From positions 25,916,354-25,980,353 of the forward strand of contig CM069432.1 of assembly GCA_035610365.1 (NCBI GenBank): a stretch of DNA of 64,000 bases, in the 5' to 3' direction. The notes below the pieces were generated by a model. That model ran no database searches. It worked only from the letters and a program-made list of their open reading frames with translations, and was not told where the DNA came from. Below, piece by piece: positions 1 to 11,102 of the stretch. The position numbers and the translations under genes were made by a program. Source of the stretch: Aquatica leii. Lineage: Eukaryota > Arthropoda > Insecta > Coleoptera > Lampyridae. Within the stretch, counting starts at the first letter, position 1, and the number at the start of each line of letters is the position of its first letter.

Positions 1-950
1 AAGGAATTTAAAAAATTGCTAAATCCTACTTTGACGTTTTTAACCGCAAGGAATATAAAAACGCCCAAATCGTGTAACCAAAAAAAAAATAAAATATGTT
101 TTGCGACAAAGTTTAAAAGACTTAGATAAACTTATCTGTTAATAAAATGGTACACTTTTATATGTTTAAACTAAACCGCACGATGCTGATTTATGACATG
201 TTGACATTTTTAATCTGTTACTGTCTCAAAAACTACTTAAATTACATTTACGCTTAAGATACTTAATTGATTAAAAAAAAATTGAAATGAAGACTTACTT
301 TTAATGCTAAAAAATTGTCAAAATATTAAATTAAATTACAATAAATAGAAAATGATTTAAATATTTTCATCATGTTTGCGCTTTGATAAAGAATAACAGA
401 CGAAGACTACAGCGTAACTGTAGAAAATGAAAAATTGAAAGTAATTAAAATTCAATCCTTAAACAAAAAAAAACGTAAAAGCATTTTTGTTAAAACGCAA
501 TGACGTTATTAATTGGAGATGACAATATTTAAAAGCTATAAAGCAATACAAAACAGTAACTAAGCCTGTTTTACAATGATGAAAACTGATTAAATGAAAG
601 TCAGATGAAGCAAAAAATTTTTGTTGACACAACTGTACAACCAAACGACAAGCATTTTTTGAAGGTTGAACAACGTGATTGAAGACGATTAATAACTTTT
701 ACGTCTGTTAGCAATATTAACGTATAAATAAATATCAAAAATAGATCGTTAATGACTCTACTAATAAACGATTATGAATGAAACTCTATTGATAAACAAT
801 TTTGTATAGGAACCAATGAAGTCTTTAGCAACAACTGATTTAACGATATTGCGCGACCACTGAATGTAACAGCGAATTAATTAGTTCGTACACTTTAATT
901 TTCTTACTCACTTGTTTTGCTAGTATACGATCAACGAAAAAAATTTTAAA
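1..950. other. AT-rich sequence, no gene seen
   Basis: Only short chance reading frames and A/T runs. I see no recognisable protein similarity, terminal repeat or RNA gene. The acidic N-terminus of the piggyBac relic that becomes recognisable near position 960 could lie here, decayed beyond reading. Confidence 0.5.
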
Positions 951-959
951 CTAATTCCA

Positions 960-3290
960 TTGTTAGTCGACGATAAATAGATTAACACTCGCTCACGACG
1001 TTAAAATATTTTAATTATTAATCGTCTGAAATAACTGGAATAGGACTACTAATGGGAATCGTACAATTTCCATCATTTGAAAATTACTGTGTTACGTGCG
1101 AAATTTTCACAACGGAGTACCCTGTATGTCGACTTAAAAATTAGTTTCTGGTTTCGACGCCTTCTGCCGACTTTGTTGGTTACTGGGAGGCCATTTTTGA
1201 AGCTGTCAACTACGTGAGCCGGTCGGTGTCGAAAATCTTGACCTGATTGCTGAGATTTTAAGGGCATCCCTTGTGAATTTATAAGTCAATTACGAAATTA
1301 TTAGAATTTGTTCGGCACAGGCCGGTTTTGCCACGTTTCAATCACCTGTTCGCTTCAACAAAGAACAATGATGCATAAGTACAATTGATAAATACCGCTA
1401 CCGAACGTATACGCTTTTGGGAGGGCATACTACCTATACGAAAACGAGGTCTCGACGAGCAATGCGTCGGAGATGTTAATTCTTGTATACCAGTCGATTG
1501 CGTTACCAACCACCTGTGCGTAACTACAACCAACAGCATTCGATACAACGGGTTCTTATATCGCATTTAATGAATTATTATTAATGATTTTGTAGTTTCC
1601 TTTTTCGTGAGTTATTGTGTGACACGAATTGCTATTCAATAATTATTCTAGGCTGCTACCAGTGGGAAAACGTTTTCTTCACGCAAGCAAGCACTGGATT
1701 ATGGGTAAATCAGTTTGATAATATTTTCTTTTGCTGTCATAAAAGTCACTCACGGAACTTTGATTACTGTCGGTGTCTGTAATTACGTTTATTGTTTACA
1801 AACCAATAAGGTAATTTTAAGTATCATTTAGAGTGTATCGCATGCTGTGAGTAGACAATATTTATTACGAAATTTACTTCGCTATCTCGATATAATCTTT
1901 TACGTTGCTAATTCAAGGTTTCTACACCTGTTAATCATACTTGTTAGTTTGTCTAATGTTTATGAATTGAGAAATTCAACATACTTTTGTTAATTTGCTA
2001 CGTTGCTAAATTAAAGTTTTTATACTTGTTAATTATACTTGTTAATATTTCGAGCTTTTATGAGTTGAGAAATTACATATATTCCTGTTAATCTTCTACG
2101 TTACTACAGTAAAGTTGCTGTACTTGTTAATCTTCCTTTTATGACGATGACGACGACCGTCTGTCGTGATCGAGGCAGAAGTGTTAATTAGGATTGATCT
2201 GGCGCCCTTAAGTATAATTTCCTTGAACCTCCCCTATCTCCGACTGTGTGAGTTGGCCGTGCAAGGTTCGTAAGACCTAAAGCTTGTAACAACTGAACTC
2301 TCAATACGCGGTACCATCTTATAACTAATAGCTTGCTTCTAAAAAGATTTAAGAAGCTGCGTAGACTAACTTATTTTCAATACAGTAATGAAAATACAAG
2401 TGGAGATCGCTTGTTCAAAATACGGCCACTGATTGAAATAATTAAACTAAATTGTATCTAAATTAAAAAGAAAATCTATATTCTATAGATGAAATGATAT
2501 TACACGAAAGAACAAAAGCAAGAAATCTGAGGCGGATTTTGGAAGTTGGATTACTTTAGCAAATCAGTAATGAGTTTTGTAAATAGCACTGTAAACTTTT
2601 ATAATTGGTTTACCCTTATACAGCTTATAACGTTACTGAAGAAAGAACAAACGATAAATAGCTTGGGAACAATCAGAAGCAACTGTTAGGAAGTATTTCG
2701 AAACACGACAAATTCTTCCTAAAAATGCATCGAAAAAGTTTTGGTTTTAATGTGGATAACAAGACTGGTATTGCAACTGTAAAATAGACAGACAAAAAGT
2801 GTCCTAAACAGCTCTTGCATATCTTATAGTCCTCTAACTCAATTAAAACGGCAGAGCAAGAAAAAGAATATTGATGTAAACTGTTTTCAAATCACAAAAC
2901 AATACAACACCTACATGGTAGGTTTTGATTTGGCAGATATGCTAATTCCACTATATAAGACCTTTCAATTCTTAGTCAATTTATTGACATTGAGGTCATT
3001 AATGTTTGGGACATGAACGCTTTTGAAAACTCAAAACATTAATAGCTAAAGACGTTCTGGTTACATTTAGCAGAAAATGAGCAGCCTTCAAAAACGTCAG
3101 ATTTGCTTAAGTGCTAAATCCACAGCAGAAATTAGGCATGATTAGGTTCAGGATTTTCCATCATTCGCAGAAATGGTCAAACTACAATGTTTTGCCGTAA
3201 ATACAATTTTTGCCTATGTATTGCGCCAGGAAACAACCCTCAGAATGGTTTTACGATTCACCACACAAAAGACCTATGAGGGGACGCTGA
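960..3290 (+). pseudogene. piggyBac-type transposase pseudogene, split by a solo LTR
   Basis: Broken DDE_Tnp_1_7 (piggyBac) transposase; the enzyme would cut and paste DNA at TTAA. Before the LTR, 1033-1089 reads GIGLLMGIVQFPSFENY, a conserved segment ahead of the catalytic core. The frame resumes after the LTR at 2292 with RYHLIT and FKKLRRLTYF, then DRLFKIRPLIE (to about 2445). A later piece near 2840-2960 reads VNCFQITKQYN and DLADMLIPLYKT, matching the third catalytic-Asp region. The central part with the first two catalytic Asp is missing or unreadable, and there are many stops. The tail near 3200-3290 may be the last C-terminal residue of the gene. Family assignment is secure from the motif order; boundaries and termini are not visible. 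Confidence 0.75.
1090..2291. repeat. Solo LTR, copy A (about 1.2 kb), ACTG target duplication
   Basis: Begins TGTTACGTGC and ends GCTTGTAACA, the TG...CA ends with short inverted repeat typical of LTRs. It is flanked by the direct repeat ACTG (1086-1089 and 2292-2295). No internal retroelement sequence is present, so this is a solo LTR left by recombination. Shared landmarks with the other copies are a TTCGACGCC-type stretch near 1155, a GGAAAACGTTTTCTTC block near 1660, and TTGGCCGTGCAAGG near the 3' end. The TGTTAC...GTAACA ends are compatible with BEL/Pao or Ty3/gypsy LTRs; without an internal region the superfamily is undecided. It interrupts a piggyBac coding frame. Confidence 0.88.
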
Positions 3291-3299
3291 CGCTGACGA

Positions 3300-3935
3300 C
3301 AAATATTGTATTTTTTTTTACCGAATAAGAAAAAAAATGTATTTGTTACAAGCTTTTAAACGTATTTAATAAAGAAAAGTAAATACACAAGTTTTTCATT
3401 CATAATAAGTAAATGTCTGCTTAAGGAATAAAAATTTTTTTTTAAATTTTAGGTAATCAATACAATAAGCTAATCAAATTCCAGTATGATTTTCCTAACG
3501 ACGAAAAGTAAAAAACGAATGAAAAAATTAAATAATTTTTTCAGTTTTCCGTTTCAGAAGTATGTTTCTTACTTTTATGTTTACTTTTGCTTATAGTCGA
3601 TAAGTCACCTTAGAATTTTTAACCATGTTCTATTAGAAGGCGAGGAAACATGTAGAAATACAACAAACTTGGATAAAATGTGTACCTTTCAAACAGCAGC
3701 AAATAATCCCCTGATTCTTGCGATTACAAAAACCAAAGAAATCAAATAATTATTTTATTAGTAAAGATAACAAATTAAATGGGAAAAATAAGCCTAAATG
3801 CACAAAGTATTTGATCTAGTAAGCTTAATTTAGAAATTGATAAAGAATAGCTTAGAAATAACTGAAAATTTTCTATATATTTTTCGGTGCTGAAATTATA
3901 AATTTAGCTGAGAAAAAGATGCAAAAAAACTATGA
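3300..3935. other. AT-rich sequence, no gene seen
   Basis: Nothing recognisable. It separates two piggyBac relics and may include their decayed ends; no TTAA-flanked terminal repeat is evident. Confidence 0.45.
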
Positions 3936-3939
3936 TCCA

Positions 3940-5690
3940 TGACAAAGTTTTAGTTCTGTTTGGTTCTTTGTACTTGCACTATAAAGATTTCTGCGTCCAA
4001 GATGAAATTAGAGAAGATTTTTCCTCAAACATTATGAGCTTGTTAAGTGCAAAATTAATTACCCTGTAATTGGTTAAATCAAAACTAGATTCCGGTTTTG
4101 ACGCCATCTGCCGATTTTTCTTTTTAGTGTCATTTGCTGTCAAGAGGTTAAACCGACAACTACCTAAAATAGCATGTGTCGTTTAGAACTTGAAGTTTCT
4201 AATAACATCAACGGTAATGGAAATGAAATTATAATTTTATTACGTATTTAAAGTGGTTTATTCGTCACAGGGTAAGCTATTTACATCCGTTTTGTCAGGA
4301 TTCTTAGGTAATTTCTTTTTTAATTTAATAACCGTCCCGCCACGTGTTTGGCTGTATGTTTCGATGCATAATCGATTAGAAATTAATATCGATAAATACC
4401 TTCATAGAACGAGTATAACTCTGTAAGGCCTACGTTTAAAACTAAAAACCGAAGACAAGAACTTTTCTTCAAGATTCTACTCATGTGGCAAACACCTGCG
4501 AAACCAACTTTCACTGAACGTGTACAACAGCATTTGATAATCAGGTTATGTTATGTATACTTTCTTTTAGTAGTAATTAACAATTTTGTAGATCTTGCTT
4601 TCGTGAGTCATTGTGTTGACACGATTTGCTATTCAAATTTATTCCAGGCTGACTCAACGAGGAAAACGTTTTCTTCGAACAAGTAGGTACTGGATTGTGG
4701 GTAAATAAGGGTAATAAACTACGTTATTAAATTAAAATTGTTATACCTATTTTATCTTTTCTTTATGGTAACACATCTTTCTTTTTGGTTGGTTACACGA
4801 ACACCAGTACAACAAGGATTACCAACCTGGAATTCGTTACAGGCTTGTACCTTCTATCCTGATCGAGATAGAAGTTTTACTTATATAAGATCTGGCGCTA
4901 TTTAACTCTTATTTATTTGAACCTCCCGTATCTCCGACTGTGTGGGTTGGCCGTGTAAGGTTCGTAAGACCTCTAAGCTTGTAACAAGCTTCAACAGATT
5001 TCTCTTTATATTATACTGTCTGTGGTTTGATAGTCGACTAACTAAGAAAGAAAGATTAAGAAAGAGTATATTAACTTCCATAAAAAGATTTTTTAAATTC
5101 ATGAGTGATTGATACAAAAAACACTTTAAAGTTTGTCAGTTTCGTAGAGCAAAATTTTGGAAGAAAATTTTCACGAGTCGCCTATATGTTTGACAAAACC
5201 TAGTAAATATATCATCAAATTTTATTATATTATGAAGGCGGCAAGCTATTCCCTACAATGTTTTGAGGTATATGTTAGTAGTCAACCAGAAGGGAAATAT
5301 AATTTTTTAGAAAATACTAAAAGTATTGTACACTGCTAACAGAATCTATACATAGAACCGGAAAAATTTTCATCAAATAGACAAAACCAGGAAGAAGAAT
5401 CTAATGTTTGGTTTTAAAGAAAATACGAGTCTCTCTTTATATGTGACCAAAAAATCAAAGGCTGTAATTTTGCTGTCGACTATGCAAAAAGTGGTATTGA
5501 AAAATCTGTTAAGAAGAAACTAAAAATTATTTTTATTTAAAGAAGGGGTTGACACTAACGACCAAATACGTTCCTGATCCAATGTCGGTGGTAGGACAAA
5601 GCACTGGCCTTTGGTCATATTTTACTTTATTTTCACATGTTAGTACACGTGTGCTGTTATCAGTTTCATTTAATTTTAAATAAAAATTCA
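3940..5690 (+). pseudogene. Second piggyBac-type transposase pseudogene, split by a solo LTR
   Basis: Different lineage from the relic at 0.96-3.3 kb. Before the LTR the frame reads LFGSLYL and FSSNIMS (to 4040). After it, the same frame continues from 4987 with FNRFLFILYCLWFDSRLT and a run to FKVCQFR near 5140. Then come TKPSKYIIKF and VSSQPEGKYNF (5190-5310), the segment after the first catalytic Asp; KSKAVILLST (5450-5485); and EGVDTNDQI then HWPLVIFYF (5545-5635), the third catalytic-Asp block. Several frameshifts and stops make it non-functional. The order of motifs is that of DDE_Tnp_1_7. Neither terminus was identified. Confidence 0.78.
4041..4986. repeat. Solo LTR, copy B (946 bp), AGCT target duplication
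   Basis: Begins TGTTAAGTGC and ends GCTTGTAACA, with direct repeats AGCT at 4037-4040 and 4987-4990. Same family as copy A: it shares the GCCATCTGCCG block near 4105, TTGTAGATCTTGCTTTCGTG near 4590, GGAAAACGTTTTCTTC near 4662 and TATCTCCGACTGTGTGGG near 4929. It is about 250 bp shorter than copy A because of internal deletions. Removing it and one AGCT rejoins a piggyBac reading frame exactly. Confidence 0.88.
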
Positions 5691-5699
5691 CAGCGTGTG

Positions 5700-7140
5700 T
5701 TGAATACTGGTATTTATTTACAATGACAATTGTTACAAAAAAATCACGGTAGAATTTGATTACGGTGGTGGCAATTTATAGAGAAAATTTCTTTGTAAGT
5801 CATTTCTGTAGAGGTTAGAATCTGGCTTAGTTTTGAAGTTGATTACCTAACTTTGTAATAGTTCTTTGTGAGATACTGGTTTACTTTTTCAAGTTCATCG
5901 TTTCTTTTCTCTTACCTTTTTAGAGTTTAGAATTTAGTTCAGAAATTAATTACTTAGTAGTATGTAAATTACTGAACTCTTTTGTTTGCTTGTTCTTCGA
6001 TTTTATTGACACCCTGATAAAGTGGGCAAAACTTTGGTTACAACAATTAAACGGTCTAAACCCGGAAAACATTCTTATCTTAGTATATACTCCAGCTGTG
6101 GAAGTCTGTGGTATTAAAATATACGGAGTGTTGTAAAACTGGTTCTAATCACAAAGTTAAGGCTTCAATTGGGTTAAATTAAGGTTAGCAATTTAGAAGT
6201 AAATGTAACTGAATTATTAATTACAAAAAACACGTTTAGAAACAAAATCAATTTATAGAGGCATCAAACTCCTTAATCAATCTTAAAACATCCTGGCTTA
6301 AACAATGAATTAATGACGACTCATGTAGGTTTGGGGTTTAAATTATTTTTTAGAAACTAATAGAACTATCAAAGCAACGTTTTAGTAAATCCTAAGCAAT
6401 CCTGGCTTAAGTCAATTACTAGTTACTTCACTGACTTAAGTGCGGCTGGCACAAATAACTCCTAGACCGTTTGGAAGCTGGTGATCAACACGATAAGAAT
6501 AATATGAAAATTTTTACATGATAGGCGGTAGTAAGATACGTGATAATGGTCAGTACACAACTAGCCAAGCGAATGTCAGATGTTAATTTGAAATTTGACA
6601 ACTGGTCGTTTAAATGTTTAAAGTCGTAAGTGTAAATTAACAATTGTTCATTCAGGTAGCCATCAAGATCTTGGAACATGTATGAGACTATGCTGCAGAA
6701 CAAGTCAAAAACTAACGATACGTCAAAAATGGGGCATAACAGGTTTTCAATAGTCGTTGGAAAGAATCATCCCAGCGTTTAGACGTTTTTAGTAGAGTTG
6801 TAGAAAGAACAGGCCGACACTGAGACAGTGCTTTGAGAGTTGGACTTGGGTAGAAAAATTAAGAGGACGAAAAACCTTTCTAACACCAAAACTGAAAACC
6901 CAACATCGTGTGCGACTATAAAACCCATAAAAAGCAAGACAAAATTGATTTCGATTTGATTTAAATGATCTACACCAGATTTGCAAATATTGTTACAATT
7001 TAAATATTTGTACATTAGAAACCCTAAAATAGAAACAAAATGTCATTTACGCTTTAAAAAGTTTTCAAGTACCTATTAAATGATTTTTTTTTCTAATTTG
7101 GTTTGTGGTGGTTTCAACCATGATAAGTGTTGATGATGTT
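5700..7140. other. No gene recognised
   Basis: AT-rich sequence with short open frames on both strands that show no family motifs. Two loosely similar stretches occur near 5810-5850 and 5925-5960 (AGAATCTGG..TTTAG versus AGAATTTAG..), too weak to call a repeat. Confidence 0.4.
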
Positions 7141-7147
7141 GCTAAAA

Positions 7148-7970
7148 AAACTTTATAACGTTATTTTAAATGAAAAATTGTCAGTGGTTTTTTTACAAGC
7201 AAGAAACTTTCTGAATGTACTGGGAGATACAGAACCATGCCTTAGATGCTGTAGTGAAATGCAGGCGCAATAAAAATGGTGAATACAGATCAATATTTCG
7301 ATCTCCTCACAGAGGTTGCCAAACCTCCCGTTCTGTACGTAAAAGAAATGTATTTTTTCATTACACGGATATTAACCACAAAACATATTGTAATTTGACT
7401 TTGTGCAAAATTTTGGAACTGATGTTATTTACTGTAACGGAAATCGCAATCCTCAGTACGGTAATTCTAACTAGGAAATCGTTGAACACCATTACTGATT
7501 GGTTTAATATAGGCCGATAGGTTTGCGGATCCATAATTCGGGCGAGAGAGCAAACGACTGGCGATGATGATAATCCAATTCTGATAGATGAAGCAAGATT
7601 TTCTGGACGGCAAAAATATAATTGCAGAAGAATATTGATTGGAGATGAGAGACCTCTATCCAAAGATAGTCAAGCAGAAGTTGAAAATAATCGCAACCAC
7701 GGGCGTCAAATTAATGGACTTTGGGTATTTGGGCTGAAACAAAGTGGTGACTGCAGATATTTTTATGTTTAACGACGTGACGATGATATCCTAATATCCA
7801 TCGTTTAGCGAGAATGCTAAGTAGGATCAGTAATCCATACTGCATACAGATCGCTAAATACTCTCGGTTATCGTCAATTCACAGTCACTATTATGTAGAT
7901 CTAGACTCTGAAGCTAGTATTCAATCTATTGAGCGGTAATGGCTAGAACATTTTGAGGAAAATGATCCAT
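7148..7970 (+). pseudogene. Merlin / ISXO2-like (IS1595-type) transposase pseudogene
   Basis: Would have been a DDE transposase of the Merlin superfamily, the eukaryotic relatives of bacterial IS1016/IS1595. The N-terminal cysteine cluster (EPCLRCCSEM) is near 7235-7260. After a frameshift the zinc-ribbon half and core follow: RGCQTSRSVR, FFHYTDINHK, LTLCKILEL and TITDWFNIGR. Beyond one in-frame stop (7518-7520) come ILIDEARFSGRQKYN (first acidic residue region), GRQINGLWVFGLKQSGDCRYFYV, VGSVIHTAYRSLNTLGY and finally a SIQSIER-like piece near 7925. The second acidic region has lost residues between HT and YRSL, and four or more stops are present. No inverted termini were located. Assignment rests on motif order and is strong. 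Confidence 0.85.
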
Positions 7971-7979
7971 CCATAATTA

Positions 7980-8592
7980 TATTATATTATACTAACTTTT
8001 GTCACATTTTTACTACAAGCCTACTAAGATCAAAGGTAATTTTATTGTTTTTAGTATGCATTTATCGCTTCGAGTTATATATATTTTTAACTTTTTTTCC
8101 TTTGGGCACCTTGGGTTTGTGATTACGGCGGTGCCACGGTTATCGTCGCTTCCGCTTTTATTGTCCTTCATATGCTGCAACTACACGAAAGCTAAGTTTT
8201 AGATATAAGTATTAATAGTTTTGTAGTTTTTTCCCTTATTAGTTTATGTTATTAATGCACTTGCTAAAAGTTAGTAGAAACAATGATAGTGAAATTTAAT
8301 ACGATAGTAAATTAGTTTAATTAGTGCTTATACGTATTTTATAAATAATTTTTACGGTTTTTTTATGGCTAAGCAAGTTCCAGTTTTCTTGCTATTTGAT
8401 TGCTTATTAATTTGTAAAACAAGAAAACTGCTGGCGCTCAACTTTTATTTATGTTTCTTTTATTATTCACACATCATTCAAATTATACATTACGTCAATT
8501 CTTCAACATTGTTTTTTTCTCGTTACTTATTAAGAACAAACGAATTCACGCCTAGCCTCCGAACTAAAACACTTGAGTTGCGGGCTTCATAA
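7980..8592 (+). repeat. Probable 5' LTR end of a Ty3/gypsy element
   Basis: Inferred only from position: it lies directly upstream of a textbook primer-binding site. Sequence is AT-rich with a less AT-rich 3' end. The left boundary is a guess, and no second LTR copy was found in the window. Confidence 0.4.
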
Positions 8593-8596
8593 AATT

Positions 8597-8614
8597 TGGC
8601 GCCCAACGTGGGGC
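8597..8614 (+). promoter_or_regulatory. Retrotransposon primer-binding site, tRNA-Lys type
   Basis: TGGCGCCCAACGTGGGGC is complementary to a tRNA-Lys 3' end including CCA, the classic minus-strand primer site used by gypsy-type elements and many retroviruses. All 18 positions match the standard form, which is striking in otherwise decayed sequence. Confidence 0.85.
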
Positions 8615-8815
8615 ATTATTGAGTTGAATTTAGCTTTAGCCTCTAAAGTTATAAAATAGTTCTGTATTAAGTTAAAGTTAGCAAGTACAATAATAAGTCA
8701 AAAAGAAAAACGGTTCCTATAGGTTTTGCATTAATTTTAGACGCTTATCCACTACCTAACGTAAACCATGCATTAGACAACATTTGCGGGCTACAAACCA
8801 CATGCTATAAAAGCA
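8615..8815 (+). pseudogene. Internally deleted Ty3/gypsy remnant with RT scrap
   Basis: Only about 120 bp after the primer site, 8733-8790 reads LDAYPLPNVNHALDN, the RT segment that follows the first fingers motif in Ty3/gypsy (usually DxYPLPxIDxLL). Gag, protease and the start of RT must have been deleted. Beyond 8815 I cannot follow the frame. Confidence 0.6.
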
Positions 8816-10395
8816 CCATAAAAATTTGATTGATTATTTATAAATCGTTTAATGTAACTTAAGAGAGGCAATTACTATACTGATCGACTTGTTAATCTTA
8901 TTTAACTAACCATTGTTAATTAAAAAGAAATTTTGTATTAGATGTTTATTGGCTATGGCCCTCCTTTCCTCCTTTTTTTAATGCAGTTGGTTATTTGTTA
9001 AATCAGACTTTTTATTGACATATAGATACTCAAAATTTGAGCTATAAATTTATAAAACCATCAGTAATTATGCACAAAAGACTAAGATATTTATAACTGT
9101 GTACACAATCTGAAGGCATGTCATGTAAAACTTGACAGTTTGAAACAAACTCGCACGCTTTATTCTTTTATTATGCTGTTCAGAAATATTAGCCTTCAGC
9201 GATGCCTTTCTAATATTTTGCGTTCTATAAATATTTTACAGCAGCAGCAAGTTTATTTAAAAAAATAATCTTGAACTAATTAAACTAATATAATATTTTT
9301 TAAACACAAAAAGATATTGTCTTATATCGCAATTATACACACATTTGTAGACGTTTAAAAACTGGTCTGTAGAACCAATACAAGTAAATTTCTGAAAGTT
9401 ACATGAACTTCTATATGCAAGAAGTTGTAGTAACTTAACGCTATATAAAGAGGTTAACATGGCGTAGATTTAGGCAGTAACATATAACTTCACCCGACCA
9501 TAGCGACAAGTAGAAACGTTCTTGTTGAGAAATGAATAGCCGAATCATAAAGTACCAAATACCAAATTATTTGCCCCATAAGTTTAGCAAAAGTGAACAC
9601 AGCTTGATCAAAAGCGTGGCATTAATTCATTGTTAAATTGACAAGAAAAACTAAATCCTCTTTTTACGCACGCCGGTCAAAGCATAAACAGACACTTAAT
9701 TTAATTAGTAAATTTTATACATAACAATGTCAGTTTTGTTTCAAGTAAATCAAATTTTAAAAAAGTGTGTAGCAGTTTAAATTTAATGGACAATCTACAC
9801 AAAATGTTTTTGTTATTTACGCCTGAGAGTTATTATTATTTTCAAATTGAATAATTTTATACAGACAATATTTATTAATTGTTTTTATTTTATATTACTT
9901 TTGTTATTTTGAAATACATAAACCAATTTATCTTGCTGTTAGTACTTGTTTTAATATACTCTTATCGATTAGTTAATAATGATTAACATTAATTAACATA
10001 ATTTAGTTCAATGTGTAAAGTTTTAGAAAAACCATTTTAAAGCTTTTGAAGCTTTCTCTTAAACCATAACATTATGTAATCGTTGTTAGATTTTCATGCA
10101 TACTTTCTTGTCGATGCTCGTATTATGTTCGTTTTAAATTTAGGTTTTCAGTTTAGTCAACATTTGAATGTTTTTATTTAATGTATTTCAAAGCATGTTT
10201 ACAATATTCAATATTTTTTAAATTAATTTTTGTCTTCAATGGTTTTAAAACATTTGTTTATTGCACTAGTTTCATACTGTCATTTCATATTTAGTTTCTG
10301 AGATACAAGTAATTTGATATTTTTTAACACCATTATGAGTTTTGTTTATATTTAGTTATCGTTGCATTATTTGTAGTGAGAAACTTCGGCAAGTA
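8816..10395. other. AT-rich sequence, no gene seen
   Basis: No protein similarity, terminal repeats or RNA gene recognised on either strand. Confidence 0.4.
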
Positions 10396-10399
10396 CACG

Positions 10400-10790
10400 A
10401 GTTTGGTTCATTTGTTTTCTTGTATTCCTTTTTTAAAGATTTTACGTAGCAGTATTCAAATTAGGTAAAGAAACCGATGTTATCAAGATACGTGTTTTTG
10501 GATTGTGAAATAAATTTAAAGATTTTTCTAGTACCTTTCGATTTAATACTGTAATTCTCGGAGCGTTCAACCCTTAAGATTTTGTGGTAGTGTAGAGGTG
10601 ATGAAGAGAGTTTAGTAAGAATTCAAGTTCACAGAGATCATCCTATCTTCTATATTTTACGATATCGACGTTTTACTTCTTCCCTTGTTTAAGTTTCGTA
10701 TTGAAGAATTGTGTGATCGTTAGTGCTTTTGCGACGCAATTTAATTTTGCTTTGTTAGCGATTCAATAATCTTCCGACTGCAATCCTATG
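10400..10790. repeat. Dispersed repeat, copy 1 (pairs with 46.89-47.25 kb)
   Basis: Shares ordered blocks in the same orientation with 46,890-47,250: GGTAAAGAAACCGATGTTAT near 10,464, GTACCTTTCG near 10,532, GTGGTAGTGTAGAG near 10,585, and a GAAGAATT...CAATTTAATTTTGCTTTG block near 10,704-10,760. Divergent, no coding capacity, ends undefined. Could be an old LTR, SINE-like or Helitron-derived sequence. Confidence 0.5.
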
Positions 10791-11102
10791 CACCACTCTA
10801 ATTTAGAACAAAATGGTCTTTAAATGAAGAAAATGAATTTAATATACTTTTGCCTAAGACTGAGAACCCTCATGTAAGTGGTAGAAACGCAACAATTCGA
10901 TATTAGTCAATCTACGACAAGAGCGAAAATTATACACAAAGAAGATCGGCATTTTACAAAAACCGTTGTGTTGGCCGTTATAATTTTTATTATTATTTTG
11001 ATCAAAAACCACATTTTATACAAACTAAAATTTAAGTTGTGTGGTATTTAAATGTATTATGTGGTATTATCGGAGGTTATGCAATAAACCCTCACTTTTT
11101 TA

